Shown here: positions 18,617 to 26,753 of the stretch, one piece after another
Layout: each line of letters starts with the position of its first letter
Position numbering within the stretch: position 1 is the stretch's first letter
Assembly (NCBI GenBank): GCA_019638615.1
Contig: JAHBTL010000007.1
Location: 124,001-188,000, forward strand
Direction of reading: 5' to 3'
From: Chitinophagaceae bacterium
Lineage (GTDB): Bacteria; Bacteroidota; Bacteroidia; Chitinophagales; Chitinophagaceae
DNA length: 64,000 nucleotides
Program-made: the position numbers and the translations under genes
Notes under the pieces: generated by a model
Told to the model about the DNA's origin: nothing
What the model saw: only the letters and a program-made list of their open reading frames with translations
Databases searched by the model: none

Positions 18617-19924
18617 ATGAGCGTCGTTAAGAAACTGCTTACATCTTCAAAGCCTTTTTTCATTGTATGGTGCATGCTGGCTGCTTTTGGCACCTACTTC
18701 TGCATGTATGCTTTCAGAAAGCCTTTTAACGCCGGTGTATATGAAGGACTTTCACTTTGGGGTATCCACTATAAGGTCATTCTTATTATTTCGCAGGTAT
18801 TCGGCTACATGCTGTCCAAGTTTATTGGCATCAAAGTAATATCCGAATTGAAGGCGGCCAGCCGCTCAAAGCTCATCATCGGGTTAATTTTATTTGCAGA
18901 AGTGGCGTTACTGTTTTTCGGACTGGTGCCCCACCCGTATAACTTTATCTTTTTGTTTTTGAATGGATTGCCCTTAGGAATGATATGGGGCATTGTATTC
19001 AGCTATCTTGAAGGCAGAAGATTCACGGAGATACTTGCTATTGGATTAAGCATCAGCCTCATCGTTTCTTCCGGTGTGTTAAAAACCATTTATTTTGATG
19101 TGCACGAGTGGTTCCCTGCCTTATCGGAGTTTTGGATGCCTTTTGTAATGGGCCTGCTTTTCTTACCCTTGTTTTTTTTGTTTGTATGGATGTTATCGGT
19201 GGTGCCGGCACCGAGCAAAGAAGACGTAATTGCCCGTTCGCCACGGCTGCCGATGACCAATGCAGACAAGCGAAACGTATTCAAACAATATGGATGGGGC
19301 GTTGTATCATTTATTATACTCTATACCTTCCTTGCAACCCTGCGCGATTTCCGCGACAACTTCGCCGTTGAAATATGGCAGGAAATTGATCCGGGCTGGA
19401 ATAAAAATGTATTTACACAAACCGAAGCCATTACCAGCCTCATTGTATTAGCTGTAGTAGGCAGTCTTTCGGTTATTAAAAGCAATTTAAAAGGTTTCTG
19501 GGCGGTAAACGGGATCATTGCTGCCGGTTTTTTGATCAGTGGGGTAGCAACGCTTTTATTTCAGCTCAAAGCAATTTCTCCTTTCTGGTGGATGCTCCTG
19601 CTGGGTACGGGGTTGTTTCTTTCTTATATGCCCATGCAAATTGCATTGTTTGAACGCATGATCGCCTATTTCAGGATCAAAGCCAATGCAGGCTTTTTCG
19701 TATATATGTGTGATTCGATTGGTTACCTGGGCAGCGTTGTGCTCATGTTGTATAAAGAATTTTTTATGAAAGACCTCAACTGGTCGGTAGTGCTGATAAA
19801 GTTTACTTACCTGCAATCTGTACTGGCAGGGTTGTTGTTGCTGGTGGCCTGTATCTTTTTTTACAGGATTGCTTCAAAAGGTAAACCGGAACCGCAGGGT
19901 GTGCCGGCAGGCATTACACAATAA
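18617..19924 (+). CDS. DUF5690-like / MFS-like membrane transporter, linked to phnW
   Basis: This 435-residue polytopic membrane protein has roughly 12 hydrophobic segments and an MFS-like layout. It is most like the Bacteroidota DUF5690 family (MAYRKPFNAG-type start and FLNGLPLGMIWGIVFSYLEGRR motif). Substrate is unknown. The 34-bp spacing to phnW suggests one operon, so uptake of 2-aminoethylphosphonate or a related compound is a reasonable inference. A perfect 11-bp tandem duplication, ATTACACAATA, spans its stop codon (19913-19934). Confidence 0.75.
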   Translation: MSVVKKLLTSSKPFFIVWCMLAAFGTYFCMYAFRKPFNAGVYEGLSLWGIHYKVILIISQVFGYMLSKFIGIKVISELKAASRSKLIIGLILFAEVALLFFGLVPHPYNFIFLFLNGLPLGMIWGIVFSYLEGRRFTEILAIGLSISLIVSSGVLKTIYFDVHEWFPALSEFWMPFVMGLLFLPLFFLFVWMLSVVPAPSKEDVIARSPRLPMTNADKRNVFKQYGWGVVSFIILYTFLATLRDFRDNFAVEIWQEIDPGWNKNVFTQTEAITSLIVLAVVGSLSVIKSNLKGFWAVNGIIAAGFLISGVATLLFQLKAISPFWWMLLLGTGLFLSYMPMQIALFERMIAYFRIKANAGFFVYMCDSIGYLGSVVLMLYKEFFMKDLNWSVVLIKFTYLQSVLAGLLLLVACIFFYRIASKGKPEPQGVPAGITQ

Positions 19925-19958
19925 TTACACAATAAAATAATTACAAAACAGAAAAATC

Positions 19959-21065
19959 ATGTCTCAGTCTTTGTTGTTCACACCGGGACCTTTGTCTACC
20001 TCATTAACGGTAAAACAGGCCATGTTAAAAGACATGGGGTCGCGCGATCATGCTTTTATGGAAGCTGTAAAAGAAATAAGAGAAGGCCTGCTGCGACTGG
20101 CGCACGCTCCGAAAGAAGAAGGGTATGAATGTGTGATCATCCAGGGGTCCGGCACATTTGGCGTTGAAAGCGTGATCAGCAGCGTGTTGGGTGAAAACGA
20201 CCGGCTGCTGATACTTGCCAATGGCGCTTATGGCGAACGCATTGTGAAAATGGCTAAAATACACAAGCTGGATCACGAAATATTGAGATTTGAAGAAGAC
20301 GCCATCACCAGTCCGGATGAAGTAGCCAACTACCTGGCACAACATACAGCTATTACCCATGTAGCATGTATTCATAGTGAAACAACTACCGGCCTGTTCA
20401 ATCCTGTTGGAGAGATAGGGGAGATATGCAAAAAATACAACAAGGTATTTATTGTAGATGCGATGAGCAGCTTTGGCGGTGTAACGATGGATATGGTTGC
20501 AATGAACATTGATTTTTTGATTTCTTCCTCTAACAAATGCATTGAAGGCGTGCCCGGCTTTGCTTTTGCCCTGTGCAAAAAAAAGGAGCTGGAAAAAGCA
20601 AAAGGGCAGGCGAGGAGCCTGAGTCTTGATTTATACGACCAATGGGCCGGACTGGAAGCGAACGGCCAGTTCCGGTTCACGCCGCCCACATTGAGTCTTA
20701 TGGCTTTCAGGCAGGCCATGCAAGAGCTGCAGGAAGAAGGCGGCATAGCTGCAAGAGAAGCGCGTTACAAAGCCAATAAAAAAATCCTTGATGAAGGGAT
20801 GCACCAGATGGGTTTCAGACAATACCTGGAACCGGAGATCCAGGGACATATTATCACTTCTTTTTTATATCCATCGTCGCCGGATTTTAAGTTTGAAAGA
20901 TTTTATGAAAAGCTCAATCAAAGAGGATTCGTTATTTATCCCGGCAAGCTCAGCAAAGCAGATGCTTTCCGTATAGGCAATATCGGCCAGATATTTCCCG
21001 ATGATGTGCGGGCATTGCTAAAGGCCATAGCTGAAGTATTACACGAGGAAGGAATAGCGGTTTAG
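19959..21065 (+). CDS. phnW: 2-aminoethylphosphonate--pyruvate transaminase
   Basis: This 368-residue PLP enzyme of aminotransferase class V converts 2-aminoethylphosphonate and pyruvate to phosphonoacetaldehyde and alanine. It opens with LLFTPGPLSTSLTVKQAML and the GSRDHAF motif typical of PhnW. PLP-site segments are IVDAMSSFGG (Asp) and SSSNKCIEGVPGF, with the Schiff-base Lys in SNK. The substrate-pocket segment FRIGNIGQI lies near the C-terminus. No phnX, phnA or phnY follows, and the next 1.3 kb is repeat-rich with a Xer-type site. A paralogous class V aminotransferase is the alternative, but the motifs favour PhnW. Confidence 0.9.
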   Translation: MSQSLLFTPGPLSTSLTVKQAMLKDMGSRDHAFMEAVKEIREGLLRLAHAPKEEGYECVIIQGSGTFGVESVISSVLGENDRLLILANGAYGERIVKMAKIHKLDHEILRFEEDAITSPDEVANYLAQHTAITHVACIHSETTTGLFNPVGEIGEICKKYNKVFIVDAMSSFGGVTMDMVAMNIDFLISSSNKCIEGVPGFAFALCKKKELEKAKGQARSLSLDLYDQWAGLEANGQFRFTPPTLSLMAFRQAMQELQEEGGIAAREARYKANKKILDEGMHQMGFRQYLEPEIQGHIITSFLYPSSPDFKFERFYEKLNQRGFVIYPGKLSKADAFRIGNIGQIFPDDVRALLKAIAEVLHEEGIAV

Positions 21066-21292
21066 ATGGTTTGTTGTTTAGGGTTTATAGCTTTATAACC
21101 ACAAACCACGAAACTTCAAACCAGAAACCTGTAACAAATCTACGCTGTGCGTGGCGTCCCTGACTGCCATGCCTGCGGCAAGTAAACCGTCAGGCAGGTT
21201 CGCCGCGCATAATTGTCTTGTTGCCTCTGACAACGAAGAGAATGCTGTGCTATGTCGGGGAAAGAAGAGTGAGGGTAAATCGGAAAAAAATT

Positions 21293-21320
21293 ATTTAACA
21301 TAATATAAATTATAGGACAA
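21293..21320. other. dif: dif-like XerC/XerD recombination site
   Basis: ATTTAACATAA (21293-21303), TATAAA (21304-21309) and TTATAGGACAA (21310-21320) form an 11-6-11 site. The left arm is identical to the reverse complement of the XerD arm of E. coli dif (TTATGTTAAAT). The right arm reads TTGTCCTATAA on the other strand, close to the XerC arm of Firmicutes dif sites. It could be the chromosomal dif or an integrated element's copy. Confidence 0.7.
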
Positions 21321-21410
21321 AAATATCAACCGCTCAAAGACAATAAGTTGAATATCAATACTGTATGATTTTCCCGATCCTTGTCCTATAATTTGACATT
21401 ATGTGTAAAT
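21293..21410. repeat. Inverted pair of dif-like sites
   Basis: The 28-bp site at 21293-21320 is followed, 60 bp later, by an inverted copy at 21381-21410. That copy has a perfect 11-bp XerC-type arm TTGTCCTATAA, a 7-bp centre TTTGACA and a degenerate XerD-type arm TTATGTGTAAAT. The layout resembles the paired C/D sites of plasmid pdif modules. A further exact XerD-type arm (ATTTAACATAA) is at 21911-21921 without a matching partner arm. Confidence 0.6.
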
Positions 21411-22350
21411 AGCCGCTGCACCCACGTTGTTTGCTTGCAAAATTTTAATGTGTCGAACTGAAAACTTACACATTCAATTTTGCTGTACAAAGCCAACGCA
21501 CAGGCTCTGCATTTAATTTTTTTGCCAACGCACAGAAAAGAAAATTTTTATTTGATTCGGAGTTTTTAATTTTTTCTGATGGACTCATCGAACTTCGTTT
21601 CGTGGCGTTCGCTGGCATACAAAAAATGCGTATGTGCCTTACAGGCTTTTATTCCGCATTTTTCTATGCTGACGCTCACGAATTTATCTATATGTTCTTT
21701 TGCTCCCGCCAATGCGGGACAAAAGAACCAAAAAATCAAGACTGTGATGCCTTCGCTAAAAATGGATTGCGTTCCGCTAAAATGCCTGAACTTGCTCCGG
21801 CTGCGCCTGCGCTTCGGACAACAGGCATTTTTTAACGCTGCACTTCATCCATTTTCTTAACGCTCACGCATCAAGGCCGATTAAATACTAACAAGTAATC
21901 AGGATTTCTTATTTAACATAATATTTTCGAGCCAATATTTCTCTGCGAGTATCGGAATAGTATTTTTTTAAATATTAATACCCCAAGACGGTTTATTACG
22001 GGAATAATCGGAACTGTCTGTAAACAATTCATCTGGTGTACGTCAGACTATGGACGGTATCAAATAGAATATCGGCTCACGCTCATCCAAATGCTCAGCA
22101 TATTTCTGAAATTGAAGACTGCTAAAGTTTGAGCAATCGTATTACAGGACGATGTTGGAAACATATTACATCATATTTCAGTTCCTGCAAGTGTAATTAT
22201 ACTGTACAAAGTAGGTGCACCTCAGATTAATTTGATTTTAATACAAGATAAATTTACACTACTCGTTACTTCCGATTACTTCTGCATTTTATTTTCTTCT
22301 TCATCTTGTTGGCAAAATCCTGTTCCTCGTCATCTTCTTCCTGTTTTAAC
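21411..22350. repeat. Gene-free region with dispersed Bacteroidota repeat
   Basis: I see no credible gene here. The stretch 21575-21860 looks like a widespread Bacteroidota intergenic repeat that produces spurious ORFs on both strands. It contains a strong hairpin at 21694-21728: GTTCTTTTG-C-TCCCGC pairs with GCGGGA-CAAAAGAAC across a CAAT loop, with one bulged C. A shorter motif, TTTGCCAACGCAC, at about 21521 also occurs in the repeats at 27.9 and 29.0 kb. The segment 21900-22340 is AT-rich with no recognised feature apart from the lone Xer-type arm at 21911. Confidence 0.6.
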
Positions 22351-22351
22351 C

Positions 22352-22415
22352 GTAAAATGTTTCATTCTTACCGTTAAATGTTTTCATAAGTCGTAGTCCT
22401 ATTATTCTAATTTTG
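22352..22415 (+). promoter_or_regulatory. AraC-type tandem operator and promoter, copy A (araC gene)
   Basis: Half-site GTAAAATGTTTCA at 22352-22364 is repeated as GTTAAATGTTTTC at 22373-22385, exactly 21 bp later. A TAATTTTG -7 box is at 22408-22415, starting 35 bp after the second half-site begins. No TTTG -33 box is present where expected; the second half-site overlaps that position. Copies B (25644) and C (31482) have identical spacing. Confidence 0.8.
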
Positions 22416-22441
22416 TACATTTAAAATTACAGCATTTTGGA

Positions 22442-23290
22442 ATGAGCAAAATTTATAACATACCGTCTTTTCTGAAATATATCAACGTTAACGGTACTAA
22501 CAGTGATATGATACAGGTTGTACACTATGATGAGCATCCCGATATTTTACTGAAATCGCTTCCCGCTGAAATTGACTTTTATTTATTGGCACTAAAAGAT
22601 AAAATCGAAGTACAGTCGCCTGTTGAAAGTATGTCCGACAGTTATCTGTATCTTGACAAACCCGGGAATAAGATTGAATGGGATTTAAAAAATCCTTTTT
22701 CAGGTTATGCAATTTTTGTAAACGAAAAGCTGTTGAGCAAAACGATTAAGGACATTTCTTTTGCCAATTATGATCGGCACGAAGCCCTATTTTTAACACC
22801 TGAAGAAAAAGACACCTTGTATGATTTGTTTTCAAAATCCTATAAGGAATATCAGAAAGGAAACTTTTCCAAAGAAGTATTAATTTCCTATACCTCATTG
22901 ATTATTTCTTATACACAAATCTATTATGAACGTCAGTTTGAAGCCCGAAGTAAAATATATAACAAAGTAGTTGCCGATTTTTACCAACAATTAGATGCCT
23001 TTCTTAATAACGAAAATGGATTGTCCGAGCTTCCGTCCGTAACGTATTTTGCAGAAAAAGCCAACCTGTCCACCAATTATTTCGGGGATTTAATTAAACA
23101 TTTCACAGGCACTTCCCCGATTGACCATATTCACGAAGGAATTATACAATTAGCTAAAAACAAATTACGGCAGCCAAAGCTATCCGTAAGTGAAATTGCT
23201 TACAGTTTGGGATTCGATTACCCAACTTACTTCACGAGGTTCTTTCGCCAGAAAACAGGCATATCCCCCAAAGTATTCAGAAACCAGTGA
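22442..23290 (+). CDS. AraC-family transcriptional regulator
   Basis: This 282-residue protein has an N-terminal sensor-like domain of unknown ligand (about 1-170) and a C-terminal double helix-turn-helix (about 190-282). VTYFAEKANLSTNYFGDLIK is the first HTH and VSEIAYSLGFDYPTYFTRFF the second, followed by the usual KTGISPKVFR end. Its promoter carries a 21-bp-period tandem operator that also precedes two other transcription units in the island, so autoregulation and control of those units are inferred. The poor -33 box at all three suggests activation. It is translationally coupled to a secreted flavodoxin (TGATG overlap). The effector is unknown. Confidence 0.9.
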   Translation: MSKIYNIPSFLKYINVNGTNSDMIQVVHYDEHPDILLKSLPAEIDFYLLALKDKIEVQSPVESMSDSYLYLDKPGNKIEWDLKNPFSGYAIFVNEKLLSKTIKDISFANYDRHEALFLTPEEKDTLYDLFSKSYKEYQKGNFSKEVLISYTSLIISYTQIYYERQFEARSKIYNKVVADFYQQLDAFLNNENGLSELPSVTYFAEKANLSTNYFGDLIKHFTGTSPIDHIHEGIIQLAKNKLRQPKLSVSEIAYSLGFDYPTYFTRFFRQKTGISPKVFRNQ

Positions 23291-23835
23291 TGAAATATCT
23301 TATCTTAATTTGCCTGTTTGTATTTCAGGCGTTCAACACTAATGCACAGACAATGACGAACAATAAAACGCTTATCATTTATTTTTCCCATTCCAACAAC
23401 ACGAAGCAAATAGTGGAATGGATACAGGAGAAAACAAAGGCAGATATTATCCGTATTGAGCCGGAAACGCCTTATCCGTCAGGCTATCAGGAAACCATAG
23501 ATGAGATGTCCAGACAAAATAAAGGGAAAATATTACCGCCTTTTAAAAAAGTTGATATAAACATTCAAGAGTATGATACTATTTTCTTTGGTCATCCTGT
23601 TTGGGATATGCGGTTACCACCGGTAGTGAGGACATTTTTACGGAATAATGATTTCAGCGGAAAGACGATTATTCCGTTCAATACCCACGCAGGTTATGGT
23701 ACAGGAAAGAGCGTAAACGAAATCAAAGAGTTTGCACCCAAAGCAACCGTAATGGAAGCCCTTTCCATAACGGACAGCAATGTCAAAAACGCAAAACCCG
23801 AAGTGGAAAAGTGGGTGGAAAAGGTGCTGAATTAA
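23290..23835 (+). CDS. Exported flavodoxin-like protein
   Basis: This 181-residue protein has a Sec signal peptide (MKYLILICLFVFQAFNTNAQ) and a flavodoxin fold. The FMN phosphate loop is YFSHSNNTKQI (residues about 31-41), followed by FFGHPVWDMRLPP and FNTHAGYGTGKS segments typical of flavodoxin_4-type NAD(P)H-quinone or electron-transfer proteins. Export of a flavodoxin is unusual and points to periplasmic electron transfer. The ATG at 23290 overlaps the araC stop (TGATG); a GTG one codon earlier is possible. A second membrane-anchored flavodoxin lies at 32223 under the same predicted operator. Confidence 0.8.
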   Translation: MKYLILICLFVFQAFNTNAQTMTNNKTLIIYFSHSNNTKQIVEWIQEKTKADIIRIEPETPYPSGYQETIDEMSRQNKGKILPPFKKVDINIQEYDTIFFGHPVWDMRLPPVVRTFLRNNDFSGKTIIPFNTHAGYGTGKSVNEIKEFAPKATVMEALSITDSNVKNAKPEVEKWVEKVLN

Positions 23836-23880
23836 AATTTAGTCTATTTGTTTAATAATTTTACTCATTGACCATTAAAA

Positions 23881-24402
23881 ATGAACGTAAAAATCAGACA
23901 GGAAACACAGGACGACTTCAATGTCGTTTTTGAGGTAAATAAACTCACTTTCGGACAGGAAAACGAAGCAAAACTTGTTGAATTATTACGACAAAGCAAT
24001 GCTTTTGTTGCCGAACTTTCGTTAGTGGCAACGGTTGATAATAAAATTATCGGACACATTCTTTTTTCAAAAATCATCATTGTTGATGACAACCATAATG
24101 AATTTGAAAGTTTGGCACTCGCTCCAATGGCGGTTATACCGGAATTTCAGCAAAAAGGAATTGGCGGACAGCTTATCAGAAGCGGGCTTGACAAGGCAAA
24201 AGAACTGCAATACCAATCCGTAATTGTATTGGGACACGAGCATTATTACCCGAAATTTGGTTTTGTGCCTGCTGACAAATGGAATATTAAAGCACCTTTT
24301 GACGTTCCGGCAAATGTTTTTATGGGAATTGAATTAACCACTGACGGGCTTAAAGACGTAAGCGGAACGGTAAAATACCCGAAAGCGTTTGAAGCCGTGT
24401 AG
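23881..24402 (+). CDS. GNAT-family N-acetyltransferase
   Basis: This 173-residue acetyltransferase has the acetyl-CoA-binding motif QQKGIGGQLIRSGL after the beta-4 strand LAPMAVIPEF. The YhbS-like segment VLGHEHYYPKFGF is near the C-terminus. The substrate is unknown. It lies 45 bp after the flavodoxin gene with no terminator between, so it probably belongs to the araC-flavodoxin transcript. A terminator follows at 24435. Confidence 0.85.
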   Translation: MNVKIRQETQDDFNVVFEVNKLTFGQENEAKLVELLRQSNAFVAELSLVATVDNKIIGHILFSKIIIVDDNHNEFESLALAPMAVIPEFQQKGIGGQLIRSGLDKAKELQYQSVIVLGHEHYYPKFGFVPADKWNIKAPFDVPANVFMGIELTTDGLKDVSGTVKYPKAFEAV

Positions 24403-24434
24403 AAAATATGACCCGGAATATTTAGAAAAAACAC

Positions 24435-24462
24435 AGCCCTGATTTTCGGGGCTTTATTTTTT
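24435..24462 (+). terminator. Terminator of the araC-flavodoxin-GNAT unit
   Basis: AGCCCTGA pairs with the downstream TCGGGGCT across a short T loop, with one G-T pair, and a T-rich tract follows. Confidence 0.75.
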
Positions 24463-24513
24463 ACATAACTTTTAAGACGCTGACACTTCTTTTCAAAAAT
24501 AATCGCTCTGATA

Positions 24514-24546
24514 TTTGGGTTATTACTTAGTGACTATTTATCTTTG
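24514..24546 (+). promoter_or_regulatory. Bacteroidota-type promoter of the marR gene
   Basis: TTTG at 24514-24517 and TATCTTTG at 24539-24546 are separated by 21 bp. The ATG lies about 20 bp downstream of the -7 box, leaving a very short leader. Confidence 0.6.
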
Positions 24547-24565
24547 TATCTAAGATATTTAGGTG

Positions 24566-25033
24566 ATGAGTAAAAAAGACAAAGACAATTTGCTCTTGCA
24601 ATTCAGAAACGCAAGCCGGCAATATTCGGACGCTTCAATCTTTATGCACGAAGCTATTGCACGTAAAGCGGGGCTGTCAGGCTCTGACCACAAATATTTG
24701 GGGCTTATTCTGCAACATAAGGAATTAACAGCAGGCAACCTTTCAAAACTTACAGGACTGACAACAGGTGCGGTAACAGGCTTAATTGACCGCTTGGAAA
24801 AAAAGAAATTACTCAAAAGGCAATTTACCAAAGACGACAGGAGAAAAGTAATCATCGTTCCAAATGTTGAGAACAGTATGAAACTTTTGCAACCGATTTT
24901 TAGTGAGCTTCAGGAAAAAACGGCAAGCCTTATTCATACCTTTTCAGAAGATGAAATACAGACTATTGAACGCTATTTTATTGAAGCGACAAGCATAATG
25001 AAAGAAACAACCGAAAAATTAAACAACAGATAA
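24566..25033 (+). CDS. MarR-family transcriptional regulator
   Basis: This 155-residue winged-helix regulator has the recognition region GNLSKLTGLTTGAVTGLIDRL and the wing KRQFTKDDRRKVIIV (about residues 55-100), flanked by dimerisation helices. The ATG at 24566 is preferred over a GTG one codon earlier. MarR proteins usually repress their own operon and respond to small aromatic or oxidising ligands. Here the only co-transcribed partner is the 4-helix membrane protein that follows 1 bp after the stop, the likely target. Confidence 0.9.
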   Translation: MSKKDKDNLLLQFRNASRQYSDASIFMHEAIARKAGLSGSDHKYLGLILQHKELTAGNLSKLTGLTTGAVTGLIDRLEKKKLLKRQFTKDDRRKVIIVPNVENSMKLLQPIFSELQEKTASLIHTFSEDEIQTIERYFIEATSIMKETTEKLNNR

Positions 25034-25034
25034 A

Positions 25035-25547
25035 ATGATAAAAATGGAAAATATTACTGCGAACTATCTGACAAGAGCCGAAATATGGCTTTGCATTACA
25101 ACGCTCATTTATTTTTTACTGAATGGGGCACAGATTTTTGAAACGTTTGTTTTCGTTCCAAAATGGGTTGCTTCGCCACCTGACAACTTTAATTTGTTAT
25201 TGGATGGACGAGGAGCAAGTTTAAAATTCTTTTGGATAATATTCCATTCGTTGCACGAAATCACTTTTATACTTGCGATTATTTTTTGTTGGAAAATTGA
25301 CCCCGTTAGAAATTGGTTGCTCATCTTATTTTTCATTCATTTTGCCGTAAGAGTTTGGACACTTACCTATTTTGCCCCCAATATTATTGACTTTCAAAAA
25401 GTAGCGGAAAATCCATCTGTTGCAAAAGACCTGATAAACCGAACTTCACTTTGGCAGACACTCAACTATGTAAGAGTTGCCATTTTCATAGCTGTTTCTA
25501 TTGGGCTTGTTCCATTATGTATAAAGTTGTTTAATCTGCGACATTAA
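25035..25547 (+). CDS. Four-helix membrane protein, DUF1772/anthrone-oxygenase-like
   Basis: This 170-residue protein has four predicted membrane helices (about 15-35, 70-90, 97-115 and 145-165). The arrangement, and the YFAPNIIDFQ and WQTLNYVRVAIF segments, resemble the DUF1772 family, some members of which are annotated as anthrone oxygenase-like. That resemblance is from memory of the family and is moderate. It begins 1 bp after the marR stop, so it is likely MarR-controlled. Function is unknown. Confidence 0.6.
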   Translation: MIKMENITANYLTRAEIWLCITTLIYFLLNGAQIFETFVFVPKWVASPPDNFNLLLDGRGASLKFFWIIFHSLHEITFILAIIFCWKIDPVRNWLLILFFIHFAVRVWTLTYFAPNIIDFQKVAENPSVAKDLINRTSLWQTLNYVRVAIFIAVSIGLVPLCIKLFNLRH

Positions 25548-25577
25548 CAATATTAATACGTATTTATAACTTAAACC

Positions 25578-25682
25578 ACAGCCCCGAAATCATGGCTTTT
25601 TATTTGCCGTTTCGTTTTACAACACACCTAAAATCCCAAATCCGTAAAATGTTTCATTTTTAGAGTGATATGTTTTCGTTTA
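25578..25682 (+). repeat. About 105-bp duplicated terminator-plus-operator block, copy 1
   Basis: This block is nearly identical to 31415-31519 apart from a few substitutions and a small indel. It contains a weak stem AGCC...GGCT with T-tail ending the previous unit, the GTTTTACAACAC segment, and the whole AraC-type tandem operator. Similarity stops just before the -7 region. Confidence 0.8.
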
Positions 25683-25707
25683 CCCCCTTTTGCCTGATAT
25701 AATTTTG
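25644..25707 (+). promoter_or_regulatory. AraC-type tandem operator and promoter, copy B (DLH-like hydrolase)
   Basis: Half-sites GTAAAATGTTTCA (25644-25656) and GTGATATGTTTTC (25665-25677) are 21 bp apart. The -7 box TAATTTTG is at 25700-25707, 35 bp from the second half-site start, exactly as in copies A and C. The hydrolase ATG is 37 bp further on. Confidence 0.8.
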
Positions 25708-25743
25708 TACTATCAAAAAGTATAATCATAAAAAGTAAATATT

Positions 25744-26664
25744 ATGTCACAAGAAAAAATCAGTATCAAAAACGGAAACGGACAAGGAATTACCCTTGCG
25801 GCAATTATCAATTTCCCTGAAGGATTTGATAAGAACAAAAAATATGCTTCAGTAATTGTTTCTCACCCGGGTGGCGGCGTGAAGGAGCAGACCGCAGGCT
25901 TATACGCTAAAAAATTAGCAGAAAACGGATTTGTAACCATAGCTTACGATGCTTCTTACCAGGGCGAAAGCACAGGCGAGCCACGCCAGTTGGAAAACCC
26001 TTATATCCGTACAGAAGATGTAAGTGCAGTGGTTGATTATTTAACTACACTTCCTTATATCGATACAGAAAATATCGGAGCTATGGGTATCTGTGCAGGA
26101 GCAGGTTATACTGCCAATGCAGCCATTAACGACCACCGTATCAAAGCAGTGGGAATGGTAAGTGCAGTAAATATCGGTTCTATGTTCCGTAACGGTTGGG
26201 AAAACAATGTGAAAGATGCCGATGCGATGCCTTATTTATTGGCAGGTGCAAACGCAAGAACTGCCGATGCAAAAGGCGGCAATCAAACAATGCCATTGGC
26301 TCCGATGAAAGAGGAAGATGCCCCTAACGAAGAGTTGAGAGAAGCGTGGGAATATTACCACACCAATCGTTGCCAATACCCAACGGCACCGGGTTGGACA
26401 ACATTGAGAAACCTGACACAAATCATCACATATGATGCATACAACAAAGCAGAAGCATTCTTCACGCAACCGTTATTGGCAGTAGTAGGAAGCAATGCAG
26501 GAAGTGCGTGGATGAGCGACGACCTGATTGAGCGTGCCGCTTCAACAGACAAAACAAAATACGTGGTAGAAGGTGCCAACCATATGTCCTTGTACGATGG
26601 CGAAAACTATGTAAAGGAAGCCGTATCGCAATTAGCACCGTTCTTCAAAAAGAACTTAGCATAA
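25744..26664 (+). CDS. Dienelactone-hydrolase-like alpha/beta hydrolase with Cys nucleophile
   Basis: This 306-residue cytoplasmic alpha/beta hydrolase (YcjY/DLH-like) has no signal peptide. The nucleophile elbow is GICAG, with Cys117 in place of Ser, as in dienelactone hydrolase. The oxyanion region is SHPGGGVKEQ (about 40-49), the acid is probably in WMSDD (about 257) and the general base is His280 in GANHMSLYDG. Its promoter carries the AraC-type tandem operator. Possible roles are hydrolysis of lactones, thioesters or electrophilic esters; the substrate cannot be read from sequence. A second Cys-nucleophile hydrolase follows. Confidence 0.85.
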   Translation: MSQEKISIKNGNGQGITLAAIINFPEGFDKNKKYASVIVSHPGGGVKEQTAGLYAKKLAENGFVTIAYDASYQGESTGEPRQLENPYIRTEDVSAVVDYLTTLPYIDTENIGAMGICAGAGYTANAAINDHRIKAVGMVSAVNIGSMFRNGWENNVKDADAMPYLLAGANARTADAKGGNQTMPLAPMKEEDAPNEELREAWEYYHTNRCQYPTAPGWTTLRNLTQIITYDAYNKAEAFFTQPLLAVVGSNAGSAWMSDDLIERAASTDKTKYVVEGANHMSLYDGENYVKEAVSQLAPFFKKNLA

Positions 26665-26687
26665 GTATTAGATCAGCAATAAAAATT

Positions 26688-26726
26688 AAAGCCGGGCGGT
26701 GCTGATGAAGCCTGTTCCGGCTTTTT
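26688..26726 (+). terminator. Terminator between the two Cys-type hydrolase genes
   Basis: AAAGCCGG pairs with CCGGCTTT across a loop of about 20 nt, with T-run TTTTT. It sits only 27 bp before the next ATG, so the second hydrolase probably depends on partial read-through from the first. Confidence 0.7.
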
Positions 26727-26753
26727 AATTTCTAACAATAAATATTTTATAAA

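Noticed and set aside
19913-19934. 11-bp tandem duplication as a regulatory element of phnW
   Set aside because: It includes the stop codon of the preceding gene and looks like a simple replication-slippage repeat.
21579-21860. Overlapping ORFs in the region after phnW
   Set aside because: They fall in a dispersed Bacteroidota repeat with strong hairpins that commonly yields spurious ORFs.
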